A stretch of 64,000 bases of DNA, from NCBI GenBank assembly GCA_026125385.1, contig JAHCLG010000010.1, forward strand, positions 1-64,000, written 5' to 3'. Below, in pieces: positions 35,240 to 43,871 of this stretch. The number at the start of each line of letters is the position of its first letter. The first letter of the stretch is position 1. The position numbers and the translations under genes were made by a program. Origin of the DNA: Legionellales bacterium. Lineage in GTDB: Bacteria; Pseudomonadota; Gammaproteobacteria; JAHCLG01. Below the pieces are notes generated by a model. That model ran no database searches and was not told where the DNA came from. It worked only from the letters and a program-made list of their open reading frames with translations.

Positions 35240-35254
35240 TTCACTTGATGTGAT
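35240..35254. promoter_or_regulatory. Palindromic operator upstream of the DUF932 gene
   Basis: TTCACTTGATGTGAT matches the 15-bp repressor palindrome and differs from the site at 14140-14154 only at the two outermost bases. It extends the putative regulon to the genes downstream. Confidence 0.7.
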
Positions 35255-35342
35255 AAAATTATTCTTGTTAATTAAGCGCGTTACTAAAGTGCTACCAACA
35301 CTCTAGCAACGCTAACCACAACAACTTTCAGAGGAAGTTATC

Positions 35343-35438
35343 ATGGCTAAAGCAATCCTAACATCTTATCCTTATTTTTGTAAATTTTCTTTTAACAATT
35401 TCTCTTCATTTTTTTGGTATCGATTTAACTTTGCTTAA
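35343..35438 (+). CDS. 31-aa leader-like small ORF with strong ribosome-binding site
   Basis: AGAGGAAG sits about 6 nt before ATG 35343. The product, opening MAKAILTSYPYFCKFSFNNF, is aromatic-rich (eight Phe, three Tyr and one Trp in 31 residues) and ends at TAA 35436-35438, 51 bp before the DUF932 gene. It may be a leader peptide affecting the next gene, a small toxin, or a chance ORF. The ribosome-binding site is the main support. Confidence 0.35.
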   Translation: MAKAILTSYPYFCKFSFNNFSSFFWYRFNFA

Positions 35439-35489
35439 CTGCATTTTAAATTTTTGTTTTTCACCATAACCGAAATGAGGAGACTCAAC

Positions 35490-36287
35490 ATGCAATTTTT
35501 ATCAACTGCTTATTTAGAGCGTTACGTACCTTCAGTATTTACCAATTCACGCGCAACACGCACCAGTGAACGCTACCAACATATTTCAACACTTCAAATA
35601 ATAGAAGGCTTAAGCCAAGAAGGTTTTTACCCTGTTTCTGCGCATCAATCACGTTGCCAATCTAGCGGTAACCGTAATTTTGCAAAGCATTGTGTACGGT
35701 TTCGTCACAGTGAAGCAAAAGCCAATGCTTTAGGTTTGTTTCCTGAAATTGCATTAATAAACTCACACGATGGCTTATCCTCGTATCGTTTATTATCCGG
35801 CATTTTTCGGGTGGTATGTTGCAATGGTTTGGTTGCTGGTGAAACCTTTAACGAAGTTCGTATACGTCATCAAGGTGATATTTTAAAAGAAGTTATCGAA
35901 GGTACCTATGAGGTTATTCATTCCGCACAAGCCATGCTTGATTCCGCAGCAGAAATGAGCCAGCTCATGTTAACCCAAGAACAACAAATAGAATTTGCTC
36001 AGCAAGTTCATGCGCAACGTTTTAAACATTCCACCTCGGGCTTACGATTTCAACCTCAACATTTATTAAAAGTTAGACGCTTTGAAGAAATGAATCAGCC
36101 TGATTTATTTACCACCCTAAATATCATTCAAGAAAATGTGACCAAAGGTGGTGTAACGGCTCTGTACCGAGATCAACAGGGTTATGTGCGGCGCGCACGG
36201 TTAAAGCCCATTACTAATATTGATCAAAATACTCGGCTTAATCAAAAAATATGGGGTTTAGCGGAAGGCATAAAGAACTCAGCGTAA
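35490..36287 (+). CDS. DUF932 family protein
   Basis: This 265-aa protein matches the DUF932 family of plasmid, phage and ICE proteins: SERYQHISTLQIIEGLSQEG, CVRFRHSEAKANALGLFPEI, NSHDGLSSYRLLSGIFRVVC, CNGLVAG and IRHQGDI. Members are often expressed early after plasmid entry, but no biochemical role is established. ATG 35490 follows GAGGAG. A strong terminator follows and the repressor-like operator lies upstream, so expression is probably linked to ICE induction. Confidence 0.88.
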   Translation: MQFLSTAYLERYVPSVFTNSRATRTSERYQHISTLQIIEGLSQEGFYPVSAHQSRCQSSGNRNFAKHCVRFRHSEAKANALGLFPEIALINSHDGLSSYRLLSGIFRVVCCNGLVAGETFNEVRIRHQGDILKEVIEGTYEVIHSAQAMLDSAAEMSQLMLTQEQQIEFAQQVHAQRFKHSTSGLRFQPQHLLKVRRFEEMNQPDLFTTLNIIQENVTKGGVTALYRDQQGYVRRARLKPITNIDQNTRLNQKIWGLAEGIKNSA

Positions 36288-36300
36288 TTAAAAATTTTAG

Positions 36301-36329
36301 GTGGGCGTTCATAATGCGCCCACTTTTTT
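36301..36329 (+). terminator. Rho-independent terminator after the DUF932 gene
   Basis: GTGGGCG (36301-36307) pairs with CGCCCAC (36317-36323), loop 9 nt, followed by six T. This is a textbook intrinsic terminator 14 bp after the stop codon. Confidence 0.9.
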
Positions 36330-36400
36330 ACAAGGCGTAACATGTGGATGCTCGATACACCTACATGCTACTAACCACAACACAACTCTGGGGTAGTGTC

Positions 36401-36640
36401 ATGGGTGAGAATAGCGTATTTGATTTTGACAATTTTATAAATGAACAAATCGAAAGTCGCGAAGAAATGACGGTGATATTAGCGAAACTCGAATCACTTA
36501 TTGTGGTAGCAATGCATATTGAAACGATAAGCATACACAATGTAATACTCAATAATTATTTTTGCTTGATGAGCGATTTACTTCAACAATGTATAACATT
36601 AAATGAAAGAGCATTACACAGATTGTTTGAAAGAAGATGA
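36401..36640 (+). CDS. Small hypothetical protein
   Basis: This 79-aa ORF starts at ATG 36401, with GGGG about 7 nt upstream; an upstream in-frame start at 36344 lacks a ribosome-binding site. The product is helical (NSVFDFDNFINEQIESREEM, TVILAKLESLIVVAMHIETI) and soluble, with no recognised family. It is between the DUF932 terminator and the converging nuclease gene. Confidence 0.5.
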   Translation: MGENSVFDFDNFINEQIESREEMTVILAKLESLIVVAMHIETISIHNVILNNYFCLMSDLLQQCITLNERALHRLFERR

Positions 36641-36716
36641 AAAAAAAATGGGTTGTTTATCCAAAGGTATAACAATAAGCATCCCTTTTGAGATTGATAG
36701 TTAAGGAAAATCATGA

Positions 36717-37535
36717 TTAGATTAAACCTGATTGAAGTGTAAGCTCGTTTCTATCAAGTGGAGTGGTAGGATGATGTTGATTTATTTTATTTAATAAATC
36801 ATCAAAATATTCAATACTTACAACAATACTAAAAAATTCTTGATTCCACTTTAAATCTTCTTTATGAATTAATGGTAGCGCGGTATCAAACTGCTGCAAT
36901 ACCCATTTGTGTTGGTAAATAATTGGATCATCGGCATTTCGATTATAATCCACCGTCCAAATAGCAGAATTAACTACAATTATAGGGTAAATATAGCGAT
37001 TTCCTGGCAGTTCTTCTGTTTCAGAGATAAAGGATTTAACTGACTGCGCAAGCTGTAACTTAGCTTTATAGTAATTATTTTGATCTTCATTTTTGGAAAT
37101 TTTTGTATAGCCTTTTATGGTACCATTATTTTTATCAGCCCTAAAAAAATCCCCTGTAAAAACTTTCGCTGAATCTTCCTGAATATCAAATCGCGGAATA
37201 TGGAACCTATAACCATTGTGAAAATGGTCAATCAAAGAAATTCGGCTAACATGGTCAAGAGCTTCTTTTTCCTCCTCCGATAGATCATGTTTTGATCGTG
37301 TAACTACTAATAGCAAAGAGTCACTTTCTCTACCTTTACACTCAATAATTAAATTTTTGCTACTTGTATTATCAATCGCAATCAAGTCAGTTTCTATCAA
37401 GCTGTCATTTTCGATAAAAATCTTATTCGCAAATACAGTATAGCCACTATTATTTAATTTCTCTTTGGCTAAAAATTCTAAATTAAATCCGTCTCTTTTT
37501 GCGGCTTCTTGCAAAAGTTTATTCATATCATTCAT
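36717..37535 (-). CDS. PD-(D/E)XK nuclease-like protein
   Basis: This 272-aa protein contains, at about residues 46-71, the sequence IETDLIAIDN followed by LIIECKGRES. The spaced Asp and Glu-x-Lys on beta strands are the signature of the restriction-endonuclease-like fold, as in Mrr-type proteins. The preceding helix (LLQEAAKRDGFNLEFLAKEK) fits the same fold. The rest does not match a family I know. It starts 27 bp after the antitoxin gene in the same direction, so toxin, antitoxin and nuclease may form one transcript. A defence or anti-plasmid role is an inference. Confidence 0.7.
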   Translation of the reverse strand: MNDMNKLLQEAAKRDGFNLEFLAKEKLNNSGYTVFANKIFIENDSLIETDLIAIDNTSSKNLIIECKGRESDSLLLVVTRSKHDLSEEEKEALDHVSRISLIDHFHNGYRFHIPRFDIQEDSAKVFTGDFFRADKNNGTIKGYTKISKNEDQNNYYKAKLQLAQSVKSFISETEELPGNRYIYPIIVVNSAIWTVDYNRNADDPIIYQHKWVLQQFDTALPLIHKEDLKWNQEFFSIVVSIEYFDDLLNKINQHHPTTPLDRNELTLQSGLI

Positions 37536-37562
37536 AGTTAAATATTCCCTTTTAAATTGAAA

Positions 37563-37871
37563 TTAGTCATTCTCAAATTGCTTAATGCGCACCTTACCAT
37601 CAGGGAATTTTGCTGTAATTTCTAACTCACCACCTAATGCTTGAATATAGCTGCGCAATGTTGAAATATACATATCAGTGCGACGCTCTAATCTCGAGAC
37701 ATTGGCTTGTTTGGTTTCTAATGCGTCTGCCATATCTTCTTGCAAAAAATTTTTTGAAAGACGAAGCTCATTTAATGCCATTTCAGCAATCATATTTTGA
37801 GTTTTTTCCTGAGCATTCTTTTGAGCAGTCACGCTCATTTTATTACGTAATGTTTTAAAGGACTTAGCCAT
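37563..37871 (-). CDS. higA: HigA-like XRE antitoxin
   Basis: This 102-aa protein has an XRE HTH (RLSKNFLQEDMADALETKQA, NVSRLERRTDMYIST) followed by LRSYIQALGGELEITAKFPD, the common C-terminus of HigA-type antitoxins. It would neutralise the upstream-encoded toxin and repress the operon through the GTAATAT sites near 38256. It overlaps the toxin gene by 8 bp. Confidence 0.9.
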   Translation of the reverse strand: MAKSFKTLRNKMSVTAQKNAQEKTQNMIAEMALNELRLSKNFLQEDMADALETKQANVSRLERRTDMYISTLRSYIQALGGELEITAKFPDGKVRIKQFEND

Positions 37872-38226
37872 TATAGATGCCCTCTTGCTTTAATTGCTCT
37901 AAATGTTCGTCGTAAAGTTTATCGGCTCTACTAATAAAAATTTCATACCACCGACCTATACCCGTTTTGTCGCCTCCAAGTAACAAAATGGCAACTCGTC
38001 TGGGATCAAATACGTAAAGTACTCTCAATGGTTTTCCACCATGTTGTATCCTTAATTCACGCATGCGCGAATGTTTTGATCCTTTTATTCCTGAGCTATG
38101 CGGAAAGTTAAGCTGGGGTCCGAGTTGCTCAAGCAATCCGATACTTGCCGCAATATCTTCTTGCTCCCCTTCGCTTAAATCATTCCACCACAATTCAAAC
38201 TCATCAGTATATTCAACTTCCCACAT
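37864..38226 (-). CDS. higB: HigB/Gp49-like toxin (RelE superfamily)
   Basis: This 120-aa protein matches the Gp49-like HigB group: VEYTDEFELWWNDLSEGEQE, GPQLNFPHSSGIKGSKHSRM, RELRIQHGGKPLRVLYVFDP, RRVAILLLGGDKTG. Such toxins cleave mRNA at the ribosome. The toxin gene comes first, as usual for higBA. Close to attR, it probably stabilises the ICE in the host population. Confidence 0.92.
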   Translation of the reverse strand: MWEVEYTDEFELWWNDLSEGEQEDIAASIGLLEQLGPQLNFPHSSGIKGSKHSRMRELRIQHGGKPLRVLYVFDPRRVAILLLGGDKTGIGRWYEIFISRADKLYDEHLEQLKQEGIYNG

Positions 38227-38255
38227 GTTACTTTCCTTTTAAGTATTACACAAAA

Positions 38256-38279
38256 GTAATATTACATCAAGGTAATATC
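38256..38279. promoter_or_regulatory. Probable HigA operator
   Basis: GTAATATTAC at 38256-38265 is a perfect 10-bp palindrome and GTAATAT recurs at 38272, about 30 bp upstream of the toxin start. Position and repetition suggest autoregulation by the antitoxin-toxin complex. Confidence 0.55.
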
Positions 38280-38428
38280 GTGCTTTTAAGAAGATTGGAT
38301 TTTCTTTCTAATATTTTTTCTTGAGTGCTTGTATTTTCAGACAAATTATAAGTTTTTTCTGAAAATATATTAGAAAAATATTTTGAATAACTTGCTGATT
38401 TATAATGATTTTTTTGTTGCCTGGAGGG

Positions 38429-38484
38429 TGATTTGTAATCAGCCGGTCCGCGGTTCGAGTCCGTGCGCCAGCACCAAAAAACAC
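38429..38484 (+). repeat. attR: 56-bp direct repeat, tRNA-Thr 3' fragment
   Basis: Identical to 4984-5039. It contains the anticodon loop to CCA end of tRNA-Thr but lacks the 5' half, so it is not a functional tRNA. It marks the right end of the ICE. Confidence 0.95.
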
Positions 38485-38908
38485 ATTATTAATTAATAAG
38501 TTAACTCACAATTTTCCTGACCATTCAAATTCAATTTGTCTACCTCACTCACTATTTTAATTTAAAGAGTCAACCTTTACTGTCTATTGAAACAGGTACC
38601 GACTCATTACTAAATTAGTTGTAGCTATCATTAAATCGAATGACATGAATGGAGAAGTCATTTTGCCCGATGGTGAATTTTCACCAATCTTAAACGATTA
38701 AATTCTGTGAACTATACCCAACGCACTTCAAGATGCGGCTGAAGACAAAATCTAGAGTTAGAAATTTTCACTGATTGTCGAAGTGAGTTATCCTAATAAA
38801 CACCTATTTTTCGTCTTATTTTGCGAAAGCTTAGCGAACGCACTTATAACGATCGCCTGCGACTTAATCTTCGACTCCCCGCATCTTCATTGGCGAGCGG
38901 TATAGTCG
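38485..38908. other. Non-coding stretch after attR
   Basis: No credible gene is seen in these 424 bp. A 16-bp palindrome TGGTGAATTTTCACCA near 38680 is the only clear structure. The region separates the ICE from the RND pump operon, whose genes end at 38909 on the minus strand. Confidence 0.6.
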
Positions 38909-41900
38909 TCACTCCGTTAAATTCAACGCTTCGGTATGACGCGGCACAAAAGTATAAATCACTGGAACCACAAATAACGTTAACAGCGAACCAAAAGTTA
39001 GGCCACCAATAATCACTAAACCAATTTGACTAATCCCAATACTACCATTCCCCGTTGCTAGCGCTAAGGGTATCGCGCCTACCACCATTGCTGCTGAAGT
39101 CATTAATACCGGGCGTAAGCGAGTTGAAGCAGCTTGCAAAATAGCTTCGTGTAATGGTTTCTTTTCAACATCATGTAAATAGTTAGCAAAATTGACAATT
39201 AATATTCCGTGTTTACTTATCAATCCCATCAACATCACTAAACCAATCTGAGTATAAATATTTAGAGAAATATCTCCCCAGCGCATGATCAAGAGCGCAC
39301 CAGTTACAGACAAAGGGACACTTAACATTACAATCAGCGGATCAAGAAAACTGTTAAATTGTATTGCTAACATGATATAGATAGCTAATACCGATAACAT
39401 AAAAATAATCAACATTTTTCCTTGTGCAATAACAAATTGGCGAGTTTCTCCGGCAAAATCATACTTCATTTCTTTAGTCATTACCTTTTTAGCACTTTCT
39501 TCAAGAAAATGAACAGCATCGCCCATTGAATAATGGGGCGAAATATTAGCTGTTAAAATTCCTGAATTCAACAATTGAAATTGATTAAGACTTTGTGGCG
39601 CAACCACACGTTTAATGTCTACTAAATTAGTCAAAGGAACTAACTCATTGGCATCATTTCGCACATAAAGATTTTTTAACGAGGTACTAGATACGCGTTC
39701 GCCACGAATAATTTCTGGAATAACAGGATAACTTTGATCATTCATCGAGAACCAACCCAAAATAGGTCTACCCATTAACATGCGAATCACATCATTAATT
39801 TTAACGATAGGAATGCCTAATAAGCCGGCGCGATCGCGATTAATATCAACGTTAATTTGAGGTTTATCGATCATTAAATCTGTTTGAACTGCATTAAAAT
39901 TAGGATTATTTCGTGTGATAGTTAATAGTTTTTTCATCGCTACATCTAAATCATAATAAGAGCCACTTGTTTGTAAAACAAATTGTATTGGTTGTTCAAG
40001 ACCCGTCACATCCGTCAAAATAGGCCTATTCATTGCGAAAATTTTCATTCCAGATAACAATGATAAAGGTTTATTAATTGAGTTGATCACCTCATCTTCC
40101 GTACGATCACCAGGCTGCTGTGGGCGCAGAATGAGAATTGCCACAATCTTGTTGATATCCCCCTCCCAACCACTAATGGCTAAATAGCTTGCTGCTTCTT
40201 TGTAACTTTTGAAAATATCAATAATTTTTTGGGCGTATTTTTCACTATAAAATACGCTGCCAGCGGTCGGGCCTTTTGCAATCACCACAATAGCCCCCTG
40301 CTCTTCATCTGGTAATAGTTGAGATGGCGTGTGTGTTAATAACGCATAACAAGCAACAAAAATAAGTGCGGCAAAAGCTAATACGTAAAAACGATGACGA
40401 AGTAAAAAATTTAAAAGAATTCGATAACTGCTCGCTAACTTATTACAAGCTTCGTTAATGTATTTTTCTAAACGATTTTCGCTGCTACCAGATTTTAATA
40501 AATGTTCGCACATCATGGGTGATAGCGTTAACGCAAAAAAGCCAGAAAGAAAAACCGTAATGGCTAACGTAAACGCAAACTCGCGAAATAAAGCACCCGT
40601 TAAACCTGATGTAAAACCAATTGGTAAAAATACAATCATCACCACTAATGTCATGGATATGACTGGCAAAGCAATTTCGCGGGTGGCTTCTAAGGTTGCT
40701 TGTAGTTTGGAAGTGGCATAATGCATGTGACGATGAATATTTTCCAATACCACAATCGCATCATCAACAACCAGACCAATTGCCAGCACAAATGCTAACA
40801 GCGTTAATGAATTAATACTAAAACCCAATAACGCCATAAATAAACAGGCGCCAATCAAAGATAACGGAATCGTGACAATAGGAATAATTAAGGCACGAAA
40901 AGAACCTAGAAATAAAAAGATAACGGCAATCACACACAGCACCGCTTCCCATACTGCTTCATAAACTAAAGCAACAGAATGTTCACTAAATTTATAGGTT
41001 TCCCAGACAATGCTCGAATGCAAATGCGGCGGAAATTTTTTAATCAGCTCTGGCATCTTTGCCAACACTCGTTTTGCTACTTCAATATCACTGGCATCTT
41101 CAGCAGCAATAGGACCAATAATTAATCCATATTTTCGTCCTTTAGCTAAGGTAACAAAATTATCATCTACTGATCCTAGTTTTGCATAACCTACATCGCT
41201 TAAACGAACTAAATGATTACCATCGCGTTTAATTACCAAATTATCAAATTGTTCTGGCGTGTCCAAGCTTGAATTTGTTTTAATATTATATTCTTCCATA
41301 GTGCCACGTAGTTTACCTGTGCCCACTTGAATATTATTTTCTTTAATAGCCTTTTCCACATCAAGTGCCGTAAGATTGTGATGATATAATTTATTGGGAT
41401 CGAGCCAAATTTTCATCGCATATTCACGAGGAGCGTGTATTAGCACATCTTGCACTCCTGGAATCGATTCTAATTGAGGAACTAAAACATGTGTTACATA
41501 ATCCGTGATTGCATTTTCATCTAATTGATCACTACCAATATTAAAAAAAACAACAGGTGTTTGTTTATTATTTTTGATGATAGAAGGGTTAAACGTACCA
41601 GGCGGTAAACGCCATAATAATGAATTAATTCGAGGTTGAATTTCAGTTAACGCCTTATCTGCTGGATACCCTTCATTGAGCCACACCGTGACTTCGCTTT
41701 CTCCATAAACACTATGCCCTTGCACATAATCGATGCCGTCGACATCACGAATAGCCGCTTCGATGGGTGTGGTAATATAATCTGCGGTTACATTAGGAGC
41801 GGCGCCAGGTAATTTTGTCGTGATCGTAATTTCAGGAATATTCACGACAGGAAATTGACGCGAGGGTAAATAAAAATATGAAATCAAACCAAAAATGAGT

Positions 41901-41965
41901 ACGCTTAGCGCCAATACCAGTGAAACTACTTTGCGACGAATAAAAATATCAGTAAAATAGGCCAT
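38909..41965 (-). CDS. RND efflux pump inner-membrane transporter (HAE1/AcrB-like)
   Basis: This 1018-aa proton-driven exporter has the full RND layout: FIRRKVVSLVLALSVLIFGL (TM1), large periplasmic loops, and a TM2-6 block with IGACLFMALLGFSINSLTLL and GLVVDDAIVVLENIHRHMHY carrying the proton-relay aspartates. A second half repeats these elements (LGWFSMNDQSYPVI; GLISKHGILIVNFANYLHDV). It would work with the adaptor encoded just upstream; no outer-membrane channel gene adjoins. Substrate cannot be told from sequence; motifs place it with MexF/OqxB/VexF-like multidrug pumps rather than metal pumps. Confidence 0.95.
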   Translation of the reverse strand: MAYFTDIFIRRKVVSLVLALSVLIFGLISYFYLPSRQFPVVNIPEITITTKLPGAAPNVTADYITTPIEAAIRDVDGIDYVQGHSVYGESEVTVWLNEGYPADKALTEIQPRINSLLWRLPPGTFNPSIIKNNKQTPVVFFNIGSDQLDENAITDYVTHVLVPQLESIPGVQDVLIHAPREYAMKIWLDPNKLYHHNLTALDVEKAIKENNIQVGTGKLRGTMEEYNIKTNSSLDTPEQFDNLVIKRDGNHLVRLSDVGYAKLGSVDDNFVTLAKGRKYGLIIGPIAAEDASDIEVAKRVLAKMPELIKKFPPHLHSSIVWETYKFSEHSVALVYEAVWEAVLCVIAVIFLFLGSFRALIIPIVTIPLSLIGACLFMALLGFSINSLTLLAFVLAIGLVVDDAIVVLENIHRHMHYATSKLQATLEATREIALPVISMTLVVMIVFLPIGFTSGLTGALFREFAFTLAITVFLSGFFALTLSPMMCEHLLKSGSSENRLEKYINEACNKLASSYRILLNFLLRHRFYVLAFAALIFVACYALLTHTPSQLLPDEEQGAIVVIAKGPTAGSVFYSEKYAQKIIDIFKSYKEAASYLAISGWEGDINKIVAILILRPQQPGDRTEDEVINSINKPLSLLSGMKIFAMNRPILTDVTGLEQPIQFVLQTSGSYYDLDVAMKKLLTITRNNPNFNAVQTDLMIDKPQINVDINRDRAGLLGIPIVKINDVIRMLMGRPILGWFSMNDQSYPVIPEIIRGERVSSTSLKNLYVRNDANELVPLTNLVDIKRVVAPQSLNQFQLLNSGILTANISPHYSMGDAVHFLEESAKKVMTKEMKYDFAGETRQFVIAQGKMLIIFMLSVLAIYIMLAIQFNSFLDPLIVMLSVPLSVTGALLIMRWGDISLNIYTQIGLVMLMGLISKHGILIVNFANYLHDVEKKPLHEAILQAASTRLRPVLMTSAAMVVGAIPLALATGNGSIGISQIGLVIIGGLTFGSLLTLFVVPVIYTFVPRHTEALNLTE

Positions 41966-41970
41966 TAAAT

Positions 41971-42966
41971 TTATTCCTTAGCAATGGTAACTTGACTGCC
42001 ATCAGTCAATTTAATATGTCCCTCACTCACAACTCGATCAGTTGGTTGCAAGCCACTCAGAACTTGTATTTCATTTCCTTGTTGTTCACCAAGCTTAACC
42101 TCGACCAGATGAACTTTATTATTCTGATCAACTCGATAGACAGAAGTATTGGTGCTCGCGTAAACGATTGCAGTTACGGGCACAAATAAACTTTGCTCTT
42201 TTTCTGGGACGGCAACTTTCACCACACCGGATTGCCCGGTAAGTAGTTTTTGTTCTGATTTATCGATTAAAGCACGAGCTGCCAATACTCGACTTGATTG
42301 GCTTAACAGATTATTCAGAGCATAAATCTTGGCAGTAAAATTTTGTTTGGGAAACGCCGTTAACGAAAAATGAATGGTATCACCCAGCTTTAATAAAGCT
42401 GCATCCGTTTCAGCAACACTAAAATCTAAACGCATTTCTTGATCATCATTAATGTGGATTAGCGGTTGCCCAATATCAACATAATCTCCCAAATAAGCCA
42501 TTTTTAAACCCAACTTACCCGCAAAGGGTGCGCGCACCAAGGTTAAGCCAAGACGGTGTTCTAGATTAGCCACTTTTGCACGTGCTGCATGATAATTTGC
42601 TTTAGCTTCCAAAAATTGATCTCGGCTACTGAATTGCCTTTTAACAAGTGTTTTAAATTCGTCGTAACGGGTATGAGTCAATTCCTCAACTGCCTTAGCG
42701 TGCTCTAATTCTTGCTCTAAACCTTGAGGATCAATTTGATATAATTTTTCGTTGGCAGAAACATGTTGATTAGATTCAATATACACGGCTTTAATATGCC
42801 CGGGAACGGCTGCTTTTATCGTCACATCTCTTTTGGCGCGAATTTCTCCGATGACTTGAACCATTTGATGGCTGACTTTTGTTGTAACTGGTGTCACGGA
42901 AACCACAGGAGCAGAAAAAACAAGCGGGCAAATCAATACCAGTAAACCACACACAATCTTATGCAT
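41971..42966 (-). CDS. RND efflux periplasmic adaptor (membrane fusion protein)
   Basis: This 331-aa adaptor links an RND pump to an outer-membrane channel. From ATG 42966, chosen because AAGGG lies 10 nt upstream, it has a signal peptide (HKIVCGLLVLICPLVFSA), a lipoyl/barrel-sandwich segment (VTIKAAVPGHIKAVYIESNQ, TLVRAPFAGKLGLKMAYLGD), a helical hairpin and beta-barrel domain. It lies 5 nt upstream of the transporter gene. Confidence 0.93.
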   Translation of the reverse strand: MHKIVCGLLVLICPLVFSAPVVSVTPVTTKVSHQMVQVIGEIRAKRDVTIKAAVPGHIKAVYIESNQHVSANEKLYQIDPQGLEQELEHAKAVEELTHTRYDEFKTLVKRQFSSRDQFLEAKANYHAARAKVANLEHRLGLTLVRAPFAGKLGLKMAYLGDYVDIGQPLIHINDDQEMRLDFSVAETDAALLKLGDTIHFSLTAFPKQNFTAKIYALNNLLSQSSRVLAARALIDKSEQKLLTGQSGVVKVAVPEKEQSLFVPVTAIVYASTNTSVYRVDQNNKVHLVEVKLGEQQGNEIQVLSGLQPTDRVVSEGHIKLTDGSQVTIAKE

Positions 42967-43232
42967 ATCAATCAATCCCTTAGCAAAAAACTCAAAATAG
43001 TATATACGAATGATTTTCTTTTTCACATCTTTTTAACCGATTTTAAAATCAAAATCATTACCGCTTTTTAAAAATTTAGGAGTGCCGGTAATAACAAAAA
43101 TTAAGGGGTGGTATCATTTCATAAGCTATTATTTTTATCGTAAAAACGCTTACGCTTTTCAGTATAATCCCCTCACTTCTTGAACACGAAAGCCGAAATT
43201 TTTGAGAGAGCTTCCTCTGACAGGGGGTAAAG

Positions 43233-43385
43233 ATGTTTAAGCGTAAGCAATGGTCTTCGGCTGAGAAATTTAAAATCGCACGACCAGCAGTAAAAGGAAA
43301 CTCCATGCTTAATGAAATTCGAGCTGTTTGGGTTTGTTATCCATTTTACTGGTTTTTGACAAGCACTGGAAAATACCTGCTTTAA
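43233..43385 (+). pseudogene. IS3-family OrfA transposase remnant
   Basis: Behind a GGGGG ribosome-binding stretch, 33 codons read FKRKQWSSAEKFKIARPAVK then GNSMLNEIRAVW, matching the start of IS3/IS150-type OrfA (KRKQ-SAEFK-IALEAVKG-TLNEI). After Trp the frame reads unrelated residues and stops at 43385. OrfB and terminal repeats are not seen. It is the decayed left end of an insertion sequence. Confidence 0.75.
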
Positions 43386-43437
43386 GAAAATTCAATATTA
43401 TTAGGGGTTCTAAATTCCAAAAATTTAGGACGTTATG

Positions 43438-43468
43438 ATCCTGGATTAAGCAAAGCCCAATCCAGGAT
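43438..43468. terminator. Hairpin after the small secreted-protein gene
   Basis: ATCCTGGATT (43438-43447) and AATCCAGGAT (43459-43468) pair around an 11-nt loop, 9 bp past the stop of the minus-strand gene 43478-43798. The TCCTGGAT word also occurs in the long palindrome at 44265. Confidence 0.6.
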
Positions 43469-43477
43469 ATTTATTAA

Positions 43478-43798
43478 TTATGGAGTTGAATTAACAGTAA
43501 CATTATCACCTTGAACAATGCAAACTACTCCATCACCTGTTGCAGTTCCATTGATTTCATACCTGATATTACAGCCCTCAACGTTCATGTTCATTCCTCT
43601 GCTGGAGTTAACACTTGCCCATTTTAATACCGCTGTTGAATTAGGCTGAATGGTGCCAGATTTTACAGCAGAATTATAGGAAAGCATTTTCTGTGTTTGA
43701 TTATGAATATCACATTCATAAGTATAAATAGGAGGAAATGCTGCTTGAGCTGCGTTAATTGTTAATATGAGTAATATAGTACCAGTTAATTTTTTCAT
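43478..43798 (-). CDS. Small secreted protein of unknown function
   Basis: This 106-aa protein has a signal peptide (KKLTGTILLILTINAAQA, cleavage before AFPP) and a beta-rich mature domain with three Cys (YECDIHNQ, EGCNIRYE, VVCIVQG). No family is recognised. GAGGAGA upstream of the start and a hairpin after the stop make it a convincing single-gene unit. It is probably periplasmic or exported. Confidence 0.7.
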   Translation of the reverse strand: MKKLTGTILLILTINAAQAAFPPIYTYECDIHNQTQKMLSYNSAVKSGTIQPNSTAVLKWASVNSSRGMNMNVEGCNIRYEINGTATGDGVVCIVQGDNVTVNSTP

Positions 43799-43871
43799 TA
43801 TATCATTCTCCTCGAAATAAGATTTTAATCATCTATATTATCTTTGTAGACTTAAAAAATTCGGTTCATAA

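Larger units (their letters stand above)
4984..38484. mobile_element. Integrative and conjugative element (ICE) in tRNA-Thr, VirB/D4 type, with thioamidation cargo
   Basis: The element is bounded by a perfect 56-bp direct repeat (4984-5039 and 38429-38484) covering the 3' part of tRNA-Thr and the following A-rich stretch. The integrase lies 78 bp inside the left repeat. Inside are a phage-like HTH-S24 repressor, replication initiator and DnaC-like genes, VirB2-11 and VirD4, a MOBQ relaxase with TraC/TraD-like accessories, a likely oriT and a higBA module near the right end. All core functions appear intact, so the element is probably able to excise and transfer. Cargo includes the YcaO/TfuA operon, ThiS/ThiF-rhodanese, a RES-domain protein and a PD-(D/E)XK nuclease. 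Confidence 0.93.

Noticed and set aside
38429-38484. Second tRNA-Thr gene
   Set aside because: Only the part from the anticodon stem to CCA is present; the acceptor 5' strand and D arm are missing, so it is an att repeat.
38640-38701. Short peptide-like stretch MNGEVILPDGEFSPILND after attR
   Set aside because: The open stretch is only about 36 codons with no ribosome-binding site; it may be a gene relic but cannot be supported.
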